Shown: positions 1-6,567, numbered from the stretch's first letter. The stretch: DNA of 18,806 bases from CAYONQ01 sp964405375 (GCA_964405375.1 CAYONQ010000056.1:1-18806), one strand, 5' to 3'. Numbers and translations: made by a program. The notes: generated by a model from the sequence alone, not told the origin.

Positions 1-93
1 GACAAAAACAAACTTTTACTTCAATTATCTAAAATACTGTGAACGGAAACAAAATTTGTTTAATTGCTTATCATATAAAAAGTTAAAATGGTT

Positions 94-108
94 GCCGACG
101 AAGTCGGC
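94..108. other. Short perfect hairpin
   Basis: GCCGAC and GTCGGC form a 6-bp stem around the loop GAA. It lies in the first 217 bases, where I see no gene; the rest of that stretch is AT-rich and then short ACGA-type repeats. No U-tract follows, so it is not a convincing terminator. Its function is unknown. Confidence 0.35.
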
Positions 109-146
109 TTCAACGCACAAGATACGAAATACGAGCGACGAACGAC

Positions 147-186
147 GCTCAAACTGACCCGTCCATAAGGGGCAGTCAGTTTGAGC
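147..186. repeat. 12-bp inverted repeat upstream of the RsbW-like gene
   Basis: GCTCAAACTGAC (147-158) pairs perfectly with GTCAGTTTGAGC (175-186) around a 16-base loop that could add CCC/GGG pairing. The core CAAACTGA/TCAGTTTG recurs as a hairpin at 6895-6914, so this is probably a dispersed palindromic element. It could also be a regulatory hairpin in the 5' leader of the next gene. A TATAAT lies just downstream (194-199) but has no good -35 box. Confidence 0.5.
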
Positions 187-238
187 AATCTTATATAATT
201 TCGCTCTTGCGGATTCATTGGGATGGTATAAGCTTATA

Positions 239-712
239 GTGTCAGAAAGACAGGTCAACTGCTCGATGGTTATTGGGGGAGCTTCATCCGATATTGTCGG
301 GTTGCGCAAGCGGCTTTTGTCTGACATCGAGGCCAGAAGTTTCAACGACGAGGATGTCTTTGCCGTCCATCTGGCCGTCGAGGAGGCCTTCCTTAATGCT
401 GTCAAGCACGGCAATAAAATGGACCCCAACAAGGAGATTAAGATTGACTACTCCGTCAGCGCTGAGAAGGTAGAGATTACTATGGCAGATGAGGGTGACG
501 GCTTTGTCCCCGATGATGTCCCGGACCCACGCAGAGGAGAAAATCTCTATAAAACCGCAGGAAGGGGACTGTTCCTTATGCGTGCGTATATGGACATCGT
601 CGAGTACAACAAACGCGGCAATCGTGTGCGTATGGTTAGATACAAGGAAAAGCCCCGGCTGGCAAACAGCAAAACCACAGGGGAACAGGCCGCTAAGACC
701 ACAGGTGCGTAG
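239..712 (+). CDS. RsbW-like anti-sigma regulatory factor (HATPase_c_2 fold)
   Basis: The protein is a small stand-alone GHKL/histidine-kinase-like ATPase of the RsbW/SpoIIAB type. Such proteins bind and inhibit a sigma factor, or phosphorylate an anti-sigma-antagonist, in partner-switching control in the cytoplasm. Numbering from GTG 239, the N-box EEAFLNAVKHGN is at 48-59, the G1 box DEGDGF at 84-89 and the G2 box GRGLFLM at 108-114, in the expected order. The C-terminal 20 or so residues are Lys/Thr/Gly-rich and look unstructured. The start is uncertain: TTG 218, GTG 239 and ATG 266 are in frame and none has a strong Shine-Dalgarno. GTG 239 keeps the first beta strand that ATG 266 would cut. 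No sigma factor or STAS antagonist gene lies nearby, so its partner cannot be told from this window. Confidence 0.85.
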   Translation: MSERQVNCSMVIGGASSDIVGLRKRLLSDIEARSFNDEDVFAVHLAVEEAFLNAVKHGNKMDPNKEIKIDYSVSAEKVEITMADEGDGFVPDDVPDPRRGENLYKTAGRGLFLMRAYMDIVEYNKRGNRVRMVRYKEKPRLANSKTTGEQAAKTTGA

Positions 713-741
713 AAACCTTATACAATTATGACTTTCGACTT

Positions 742-1392
742 ATGACATACGACATACGATATACGATAGTTTCTATTCTTTGCAGTTTTTTGCTTGCCTT
801 GACCGGCTGCATACATAGCGACGAGCCGATGCCAAGGATTGTATATGACTATACCGGCCCGCCGCCCGCAATTGTTCAGCCGAGACGGCCGACCGTCGCA
901 ACGGCGGATTTCCCCGCCGATTGGCTGCCGCCTTCAGGGCTTGAGAGAGGATGGACCGCCGTAGTGATACATCATTCGGCCACGGAAAACGGCAATGCCG
1001 CTATATTTGACAAATGGCACAGCGAAGCCCGCTACTGGGAGGGCATAGGATACGATTTTGTCATAGGAAACGGAACAAATAGCGCCGACGGACAGGTCGA
1101 GGTAACTTTCCGATGGCGACAGCAGATTACAGGAGCACATTGTGGCGGCACAGCGGGAAATTGGGCAAATAAATATGCCGTCGGTATCTGTCTGGTGGGC
1201 AACTTCAATAACACCACGCCCACCGCAAGGCAGATGAACTCTCTTGTAAGGTTGCTCCGTTTCCTTCAGAACCGATACGGCATTCCGAAAAGCCGTATTT
1301 TCGGCCACAACACAACGCCCGGCGCGCGGGTAACCGACTGTCCCGGCCGAAACTTCCCAATGGCCAGACTAAAATCAACACTCGACTTCTAA
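742..1392 (+). CDS. Lipoprotein N-acetylmuramoyl-L-alanine amidase (Amidase_2/PGRP family)
   Basis: This is a zinc amidase expected to cut the bond between N-acetylmuramic acid and L-alanine in peptidoglycan or its fragments. Residues 8-22 are hydrophobic and end in the lipobox LTGC with Cys23, so it is probably a lipoprotein in the periplasm. A Pro-rich linker (about 38-66) leads to the catalytic domain. VIHHSAT holds the first zinc ligand (His77), GHNTTPGARVTDCPG holds the other two (His189, Cys200), and Tyr104 in GIGYDF matches the family's catalytic tyrosine position. Length (216 aa) is normal for a one-domain enzyme. The gene starts 29 bases after the RsbW-like gene. Its start codon lies inside a short ACATACGA/ATACGAT repeat with no clear ribosome binding site, so the start is moderately sure. 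A role in recycling or remodelling of the cell wall is inferred. Confidence 0.9.
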   Translation: MTYDIRYTIVSILCSFLLALTGCIHSDEPMPRIVYDYTGPPPAIVQPRRPTVATADFPADWLPPSGLERGWTAVVIHHSATENGNAAIFDKWHSEARYWEGIGYDFVIGNGTNSADGQVEVTFRWRQQITGAHCGGTAGNWANKYAVGICLVGNFNNTTPTARQMNSLVRLLRFLQNRYGIPKSRIFGHNTTPGARVTDCPGRNFPMARLKSTLDF

Positions 1393-1421
1393 TTTCCCGA
1401 CACCCCTTGTCATTCTGCTTG

Positions 1422-1455
1422 CCCCGTCCCAAATAGCCTTATATTTGGTGTGGGG
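1422..1455. repeat. Imperfect hairpin in a dispersed-repeat-like segment
   Basis: CCAAATA (1429-1435) pairs with TATTTGG (1442-1448), and the flanking CCCC (1422-1425) and GGGG (1452-1455) extend the stem across a 3x3 internal loop. The surrounding text (GTCATTCTG before, GAACGAAGTGAAGAATCTC after) has the form of a repeat seen between genes in many bacterial genomes. A GTG-started reading frame runs across it (1450-1674), but I do not regard that as a gene. Confidence 0.35.
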
Positions 1456-1514
1456 AACGAAGTGAAGAATCTCAACCCCCTGAACGCCGTAAGTTTACCC
1501 CGCACAGAGTTTAT

Positions 1515-1551
1515 CCCGCACTACGATGCGGGGCTAAACGCTATCTTTTTT
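1515..1551 (+). terminator. Weak terminator-like hairpin after the amidase gene
   Basis: CCCGCA (1515-1520) and TGCGGG (1527-1532) form a perfect 6-bp stem with loop CTACGA. A T-run (1545-1551) follows only after a 12-base gap, so this is not a standard intrinsic terminator. Its position between the amidase and cas13b would suit insulation of the CRISPR locus. Confidence 0.3.
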
Positions 1552-1554
1552 TCT

Positions 1555-1583
1555 TTGCAGTTTTCGTCCAAAATCCGTATAAT
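1555..1583 (+). promoter_or_regulatory. Candidate sigma-70-type promoter upstream of cas13b
   Basis: TTGCAG (1555-1560) and a perfect TATAAT (1578-1583) are separated by 17 bases. The -10 box is ideal but the -35 box matches TTGACA at only three of six positions. Transcription from here would give a leader of about 170 bases before the cas13b ATG. A second TTGACA (1733-1738) lies nearer the gene, but a correctly spaced -10 would overlap the ribosome binding site and start, so it is less likely. Confidence 0.4.
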
Positions 1584-1633
1584 TGCAAATTACACTAAAG
1601 ATGGGGAGAACACTCAAAAGATATATTGTGGGA

Positions 1634-1723
1634 GGTTAAATGGCTATGAAATACCGACCTTAAACTTATTCTAAAGATTGCTGATTTACATAATTGGGAT
1701 ATCACGTGTTCGCCATTCGTTTA
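1634..1723 (+). pseudogene. Possible short upstream ORF or decayed HicA-like fragment
   Basis: GGGAGG sits four bases before an ATG whose frame reads MAMKYRP and stops. A +1 shift after MKY would continue as DLKLILKIADLHNWDI and end at a TAA near 1723. MKYR-DL-KIL-..-W resembles the N-terminus of HicA mRNA-interferase toxins, but the Gly-Ser-His part is absent. It may be a gene remnant, a 7-codon leader peptide for cas13b, or chance. I see no other gene in 1393-1763. Confidence 0.2.
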
Positions 1724-1763
1724 AAACCATAATTGACATATTGTTTAAAGGGAGATAAAAATC

Positions 1764-4700
1764 ATGTGTAATAACAGTCAAGGAAATCATATAACACAAA
1801 ACAACAAATCTTTTTTGGGGATATTTCTGAATCAGGCAAGGTTAAATGCCTACATCACTCTTTGCCAGATTTCAGACCAATTGGGGGTAAGGACTGTTGA
1901 TGAGGACAGCCTTAGTGAGATGCCTATTTTAAAGTTCCTTGAGGAGCCCGCGGAAAATACCGTTAAGTCCAGAAGAACGACCGAGCTGATTGAAAAGCAT
2001 TTTCCCATGCTCAAGATTATCTACGACTGGCAAAAAGAAAAAGGAAAAGAAGACGATTTTAAGGATCACTCGAAAAAATATAAGAAAATACTAACATGTT
2101 TGCTGAAAGCGATTAACTGCAAACGTAATGAATATTGCCATGCCTATTCAAACGACACCCTGGCCGACAAAGACGTAGATGTAAAAGAACTGTGCAGATA
2201 TCTGGACAATTGTTTTGATACATCTGTTAATCGTGTTAAAGACACCAGAAGTCTTGACGAAGAAGACGTTTTTCACTTACGAAGAAAGACCGCCGAAGGC
2301 AAAGGCAAGAACAAGCGAGTTATCGATAATCCAGAATTTTATTACCATTTTATGGATGAGCAGGGCCGGCTTGGCGAAAAGGGTCTTAGTTATCTGGCTA
2401 CGCTGTTTTTGGAAAAAAAGGATGCCTATGAATTGCTGAAGCAACAGACAGGTTTTAAGCGAGATGATAAGCCGAAATACAAGGCGACATTAGAGTGTTT
2501 TTGCTGCTATCGAATCAAATTGCCCAAGCCTGTTATGACGTCCGATGTAGATAGAAACGGTCTTGCGCTGGATATGCTTAACGAGCTTAAAAAGTGCCCC
2601 AAAGAGTTGTTTGACCTGCTATCAAAAGAAAGACAGCAGGAATTCAGGGTTGCAACAGATGCATCGGATGATAATGATGATGCCGATGAAATTCTGATGA
2701 TGCGGCATTCCGACAGATTCCCTTATCTGGCGGTTAGGTATTGTGATGAAAATGAAGTGTTCAGGAATCTGAGGTTTCAAATAGATCTCGGCAGGTATTA
2801 TTTCAAATTCTATGAGAAACAAACTATTGACGGCAACACATACCCAAGGGCGCTTGACAAACGACTGAAAACCTTCGGTCGAATCAAAGAAGTAAAGAAC
2901 AAAGTTCAGCAGCAGTGGGGCGAAATTATCAAATCTCCGGATGATGTTAATGACGAGCAAAACGAACCATACAAGGCAAACACAACCCCGCATTATCATC
3001 TGGTTGACAATCAGATTGCTTTTATCATAGCAGGAGACTGCGCCCTGCCGGATATAAATCAGCCGGATGGAAAAATAAAACTGCAAAAACCGGACGCTTG
3101 GCTGAGTATCTATGAGTTGCCGGGAATGATATTTCACGGATTAAAATGCAGATTTCAAGAAACTGAAAGATTAATAGAGATATATATCAAAAAGCAAAGA
3201 AAGATTTGTGAGAAAATCTGCAAAACGGGAGTTATTCCCGAAGGTGCAGGTGAATTCCTTCCTGAAGCGTTGAAAGATATTGAAGCAAATGCTGTCAAAC
3301 AGAGCAATTACGCAAAGAAGAAACTCCAGCGGATGCTGGATGAAACGCAGCGCCGTATCAGGGCTTTAAGAACAACTCAACAGCGGGCAGCCGATAAAAG
3401 CAATAAGCCGGGCAAGAAAAAGTATTTCGATATTCGCGCAGGCAAGCTGGCCGATTTTCTGGCAAGGGATATTATCGCGTTGCAGAAATTCGACCCCGCC
3501 AAAGAAGGCAGGGATAAGCTGACGTCTATCAATTATCAGGTCCTGCAGGCCACGCTTGCCTATTACGGTGCCAAGAAGGATACGATTACAGATATGTTCA
3601 AAAGAATAGGCCTGCTTGACGGTGATAATCCACACCCCTTTTTAAAGGAGATTGACCCCGCTAAATACAATTCTATAGTCCGGTTTTATGAAGCGTATCT
3701 GATGGCGAAACGTTCTTACCTGGAACATTGCAAAGAAAAGGGGAAATTCGATGAGCAGTTTCTAAGACCGTCGCGCCAGCGGTACGCACGGGATAAACGC
3801 GAGTTAAAAACGATTGCAAGGCAACTGCTTGATAACCCGGTTAATATCCCGAAGAATTTTTTCCGGGACAAAATAAAGCAAGTCGTATGCAACGAAGACC
3901 CGTCACTCAAAGACCGCCAAATGAATACGGCATATATGATACAGGCCTGGTTTGAGAAAACTAAAGGCACTCAACAGCCGTTCTACGGCTATGAGAGAAC
4001 CTATCCGGTAGTTCTAAAGGCAAAACAGTACGGCAAAAAGGCAAAGAACAAACCAATAGAAGCATTCCTCGAAAAAATAACTCCGGAAATAAGCTACAAA
4101 GAGCTGAAAGAGCTTATCGAAACCGAAATACCCGATAGCGGCGAATACGAACCGGAGAGCTTAAAGAAAAACCTTCTCGATGCCTGCAGGGATTTTAAGA
4201 ACAACGAACGGCTTTTGAGACGTTTCAAAGTACAGGATATAGTCACATTTATGACGGTTGAAAACACATTAAAGGATCAGCTTTCCTTCGAAGGTAATGT
4301 CGTTAAACTTGAGGATATTACTCCGTCAGAGGACAGTCCCTTTAATAAGCCCGTTTTGTGTAGCACAGATATCTCCGTATCGTTCAATATCAGGAAAAAA
4401 TACGAATCCGCTTATGTCGAGTTTATAACGGAGAGATTCACAAGCAGCTACGAAAAGCAGGGAAACAGAGTAATCCTGACATACAGGATAAATTCGGAAA
4501 ACAGAAAGTTAAAGGACCTTGGCAAATATCGCCGGTATTTCTACGACAGGCGGCTGCCGGGCCTTTTGCTCTGGAAATATCCGCCGAATGCCAAAGGCGG
4601 CCCTGAAATCAAGTACGCCGACCTTGAAGAAGAAATCAAGGCCTATGAAAAGTACAGAAAGCAAATAGCACAATGGTTATATGTGCTGGAAAAAAGTACC

Positions 4701-4985
4701 GTTGACCACTTTAAGTTAGAAATTGAGCCGAAAGAAAACTATATTCCTTTCAATGCTGTGATAGACAGCGTAAAATGCGGGCTGCCTGAGTCCGGAGATG
4801 AGTGTGACACGTTATTGAACATCAGAAATGCCGTTAACCATAACCAGTTTCCGGTATGGCGCGAAGCTATTGAAAATGCTCCGGGGCAAACAATCGCCGA
4901 GAAGATGCTTTATATTACTGAAACCTGCGTAAAACACATTACGGACCATATAACCGAAAGCGATAAGGATGTTGTATATGCTTAA
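1764..4985 (+). CDS. cas13b: Cas13b, type VI-B RNA-guided RNA nuclease
   Basis: This is the single effector of a type VI-B system: it processes the array transcript, holds one crRNA, and cuts target and bystander RNA with two HEPN sites. The HEPN motifs are at the extreme ends, RNEYCH (Arg121-His126) and RNAVNH (Arg1021-His1026). That layout is typical of Cas13b and differs from Cas13a and Cas13d. Further Cas13b-like blocks are FPYLAVRY at 319-326 followed by LRFQIDLG, and GKLADFLARDI at 560-570. The C-terminal IRNAVNHNQFP closely matches the IRN..AHNQLP block that I recall from Bergeyella Cas13b. At 1073 aa it is near the small end of the family (about 1100-1200), and no domain is evidently missing. 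GGGAG at 1751-1755 supports ATG 1764. The 3' end overlaps the next gene by 8 bases, and the array begins 623 bases downstream. By eye the gene is more AT-rich than its neighbours, which fits horizontal transfer. Confidence 0.95.
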   Translation: MCNNSQGNHITQNNKSFLGIFLNQARLNAYITLCQISDQLGVRTVDEDSLSEMPILKFLEEPAENTVKSRRTTELIEKHFPMLKIIYDWQKEKGKEDDFKDHSKKYKKILTCLLKAINCKRNEYCHAYSNDTLADKDVDVKELCRYLDNCFDTSVNRVKDTRSLDEEDVFHLRRKTAEGKGKNKRVIDNPEFYYHFMDEQGRLGEKGLSYLATLFLEKKDAYELLKQQTGFKRDDKPKYKATLECFCCYRIKLPKPVMTSDVDRNGLALDMLNELKKCPKELFDLLSKERQQEFRVATDASDDNDDADEILMMRHSDRFPYLAVRYCDENEVFRNLRFQIDLGRYYFKFYEKQTIDGNTYPRALDKRLKTFGRIKEVKNKVQQQWGEIIKSPDDVNDEQNEPYKANTTPHYHLVDNQIAFIIAGDCALPDINQPDGKIKLQKPDAWLSIYELPGMIFHGLKCRFQETERLIEIYIKKQRKICEKICKTGVIPEGAGEFLPEALKDIEANAVKQSNYAKKKLQRMLDETQRRIRALRTTQQRAADKSNKPGKKKYFDIRAGKLADFLARDIIALQKFDPAKEGRDKLTSINYQVLQATLAYYGAKKDTITDMFKRIGLLDGDNPHPFLKEIDPAKYNSIVRFYEAYLMAKRSYLEHCKEKGKFDEQFLRPSRQRYARDKRELKTIARQLLDNPVNIPKNFFRDKIKQVVCNEDPSLKDRQMNTAYMIQAWFEKTKGTQQPFYGYERTYPVVLKAKQYGKKAKNKPIEAFLEKITPEISYKELKELIETEIPDSGEYEPESLKKNLLDACRDFKNNERLLRRFKVQDIVTFMTVENTLKDQLSFEGNVVKLEDITPSEDSPFNKPVLCSTDISVSFNIRKKYESAYVEFITERFTSSYEKQGNRVILTYRINSENRKLKDLGKYRRYFYDRRLPGLLLWKYPPNAKGGPEIKYADLEEEIKAYEKYRKQIAQWLYVLEKSTVDHFKLEIEPKENYIPFNAVIDSVKCGLPESGDECDTLLNIRNAVNHNQFPVWREAIENAPGQTIAEKMLYITETCVKHITDHITESDKDVVYA

Positions 4986-5526
4986 TATGCTTGCACAGGC
5001 GCAGACGCCCGAAGCCGTTAACTGGACGCTTGAAATATCGAAGATGATGGCACCGGCTCTCCTGGTGCTGTTGGGATTATTCGTATGGCACCTGAAAAAA
5101 CGCAGTGAGCCGAGATATGAATCGCTTGGCTACCTTAATCAGAAGCGGCTCGATGGATTATTAAACACTTGGTCACTTTTACAGTATATTACAGAAGTTG
5201 AGAATCCAAAAGCTGTGATGCTGTGGGAAAAAACCGGCGGTGAAACGGTATATTATCTGCGTCCGAAGCAGGCGCGTGAGTATATCGTTGCGCTGGGTGA
5301 GACCTTTTATGAGAACGGGTACGGCTTATTGCTCGGACGAGGGATTAAGGAATTGCTTTATGAGTATCGAGGTCATTTATATGGTGTGCTGCTAAAATCT
5401 CAAAGCCGGCAAGATGGCAACGACCGGATAGTTCTTGAGAACGATGAACTTGTTAAACGTATGAAAGAGATTTATAATGAACTCAACACCGAATTACGGA
5501 AAGAATTGGAAAAAATAGAAAAATAG
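4978..5526 (+). CDS. Small single-pass membrane protein, Csx28-like Cas13b accessory
   Basis: This 182-aa protein has one clear N-terminal membrane helix (about 23-39, MMAPALLVLLGLFVWHL), a basic KKR just after it, then a soluble part ending in a charged helix (about 155-182). The size, single helix and position directly after cas13b match Csx28 of type VI-B2, an accessory reported to enhance Cas13b defence by acting at the membrane. Csx27 of VI-B1 has several helices, so it fits less well. The start chosen is ATG 4978, which has AAGGA (4965-4969) at good spacing and overlaps the cas13b stop as ATGCTTAA, implying translational coupling. ATG 4969 and 4987 are alternatives. The soluble part has only one histidine (His133, in YRGHLYG) and no RxxxxH or RxxxxxxH motif, so an active HEPN nuclease is not supported. 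Assignment rests on context and topology, not on a recognised motif. Confidence 0.7.
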   Translation: MLNMLAQAQTPEAVNWTLEISKMMAPALLVLLGLFVWHLKKRSEPRYESLGYLNQKRLDGLLNTWSLLQYITEVENPKAVMLWEKTGGETVYYLRPKQAREYIVALGETFYENGYGLLLGRGIKELLYEYRGHLYGVLLKSQSRQDGNDRIVLENDELVKRMKEIYNELNTELRKELEKIEK

Positions 5527-5546
5527 GGCTGAGAAAGACCGATGAT

Positions 5547-5576
5547 TTGTCATTTTTCACAGGGAGTTTTTAATGT
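5547..5576 (+). promoter_or_regulatory. Candidate array promoter in the leader
   Basis: TTGTCA (5547-5552) matches TTGACA at five of six positions. TAATGT (5571-5576) after an 18-base spacer is a weak -10. Transcription would begin near 5583, just ahead of the hairpin that runs into repeat 1. The short 82-base stretch between the membrane-protein gene and repeat 1 is the only room for a leader, so the array may also be read through from cas13b. Confidence 0.3.
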
Positions 5577-5585
5577 AAAACCGAA

Positions 5586-5617
5586 CTCTACAGTCCCGAT
5601 ACATCGGGGCTGTAGAG
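5586..5617 (+). promoter_or_regulatory. Leader-repeat hairpin overlapping repeat 1
   Basis: CTCTACAG (5586-5593) pairs with CTGTAGAG (5610-5617), T5594 pairs with G5609 as a wobble, and CCCGAT (5595-5600) pairs with ATCGGG (5603-5608). The result is a 15-bp stem with a 2-base turn. It includes the first nine bases of repeat 1 and would compete with that repeat's own fold. No U-tract follows, so it is not an intrinsic terminator. Confidence 0.6.
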
Positions 5618-5644
5618 GCCCTGCGTTTGGCGGGTAGGTACAGC

Positions 5645-5776
5645 ATAGGAAAACATTTTTATGGGTGTCCAGGAGCTGTAGAGGCCCCGCGTTTGGCGGG
5701 TAGGTACAGCATAGGAAAACATTTTTATGGGTGTCCAGGAGCTGTAGAGGCCCCGCGTTTGGCGGGTAGGTACAGC
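5645..5776 (+). repeat. 66-nt tandem duplication inside the array
   Basis: Spacer 1 plus repeat 2 (5645-5710) is identical to spacer 2 plus repeat 3 (5711-5776). Repeat 1 differs (CCTGC instead of CCCGC). This suggests a recent copy event of one spacer-repeat unit near the leader end, or an assembly artefact. Confidence 0.9.
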
Positions 5777-6465
5777 AATGCTTAATCGTTTCATTTTAGG
5801 TCTCCTGCTGTAGAGGCCCTGCGTTTGGCAGGTAGGTACAGCTAATCGCTTTTTTGTTCATCTTTCACCTCTGCTGTAGAGGCCCTGCGTTTGGCAGGTA
5901 GGTACAGCCGGTCATGGAAGGTGGGATATTTTGGCAGGCTGTAGAGGCCTTGCGTTTGGCAGGTAGGTACAGCATACAAGAATCAACTACTCGGCCGGAT
6001 TCTGCTGTAGAGGCCCTGCGTTTGGCGGGCAGGTACAGCAATGCGTTTTGCTGAATGGCTCAGCCATATGCTGTAGAGGCCCTGTGTTTGGCGGGTAGGT
6101 ACAGCCCTTTCAGTCGCTTGTTCTCAACCTCAAGGGCTGTAGAGGTCCTGCGTTTGGCAGGTAGGTACAGCACGATAAGTGTGGGACGAATGAAAGCCCG
6201 CGCTGTAGAGGCCCTGCGTTTGGCGGGTAGGTACAGCAAAGCAGTCATCAGCCGCAACTGTTATGTTGCTGTAGAGGTCCTGCGTTTGGCAGGTAGGTAC
6301 AGCCATATTTGACGAGTGCCATGTAGCACCCCCGCTGTAGAGGCCCCGTGTTTGGCGGGTAGGTACAGCAAAACGAAAGTGGATAAAACTTGTCTTGTCG
6401 CTGTAGAGGCCCCGCGTTTGGCAGGTAGGTACAGCGCTTAACTCCTTTGCGATTAAAGCGGCGAT

Positions 6466-6567
6466 GCTGTAGAGGCCCTCGATTTGGAGGATAGGTACAG
6501 CCGATTTGGCAGAACGGTAGATTGTCTCTATGCTGTAGAGGCCCTCGATTTGGAGAGTAATTACAGC
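6466..6567 (+). repeat. Two divergent trailer-end repeats (14 and 15)
   Basis: Both replace the central TGCGTTTGGC with TCGATTTGGA and so change both sides of the inner stem (CTC/GAG). Repeat 15 also has GAGAGTAATTACAGC at its 3' end, which resembles the GGAGGGTAATCACAAC end that I recall for the Bergeyella zoohelcum Cas13b repeat. They mark the older, leader-distal end. Confidence 0.85.

Larger units (their letters stand above)
5609..6567 (+). CRISPR. Type VI-B CRISPR array: 15 repeats, 14 spacers
   Basis: Repeats are 36 nt and begin at 5609, 5675, 5741, 5807, 5873, 5938, 6004, 6070, 6136, 6202, 6268, 6334, 6400, 6466 and 6532. Each starts GCTGTAGAGG and ends in TACAGC, so the ends pair. 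Spacers are 30 nt (one, 5909-5937, is 29), as in other Cas13b systems. Spacers 1 and 2 are identical. The repeats vary around a second stem: CCCGC/GCGGG, CCTGC/GCAGG, wobble forms, and CCTC/GAGG in repeat 14. Plus-strand transcription is supported by the G-U polarity of mixed stems (six repeats for, one against), by divergent repeats at the far end, and by similarity of the last repeat in this orientation to the Bergeyella Cas13b repeat. Mature crRNAs in this family carry the repeat on the 3' side of the guide. No cas1 or cas2 gene is in the window. Confidence 0.98.

Noticed and set aside
1450..1674. 74-codon GTG-started frame between the amidase and cas13b
   Set aside because: It runs across hairpins, a candidate promoter and a repeat-like segment, has no ribosome binding site and matches no family I know.
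1733..1761. TTGACA close to cas13b as its promoter
   Set aside because: A -10 box at normal spacing would overlap the ribosome binding site and start codon.
2622..3137. 171-codon minus-strand frame inside cas13b
   Set aside because: Antisense shadow of a recognised coding region, with no ribosome binding site or known motif.
1764..4985. Assignment of the effector to Cas13a, Cas13d or the compact Cas13X/Y group
   Set aside because: HEPN motifs lie within about 130 and 55 residues of the ends, the length is 1073 aa, and the repeat has Cas13b form; these fit Cas13b only.
5586..5593. CTCTACAG as an anti-repeat of a tracrRNA
   Set aside because: Only eight bases match the repeat, and Cas13b does not need a tracrRNA. 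It is better explained as one arm of the leader hairpin.
6055..6312. Open reading frame through the array with a repeated peptide ending LAGRYS
   Set aside because: The 66-nt repeat-plus-spacer period equals 22 codons, so frames remain open by chance. The minus-strand frame at 5588-5794 has the same cause.
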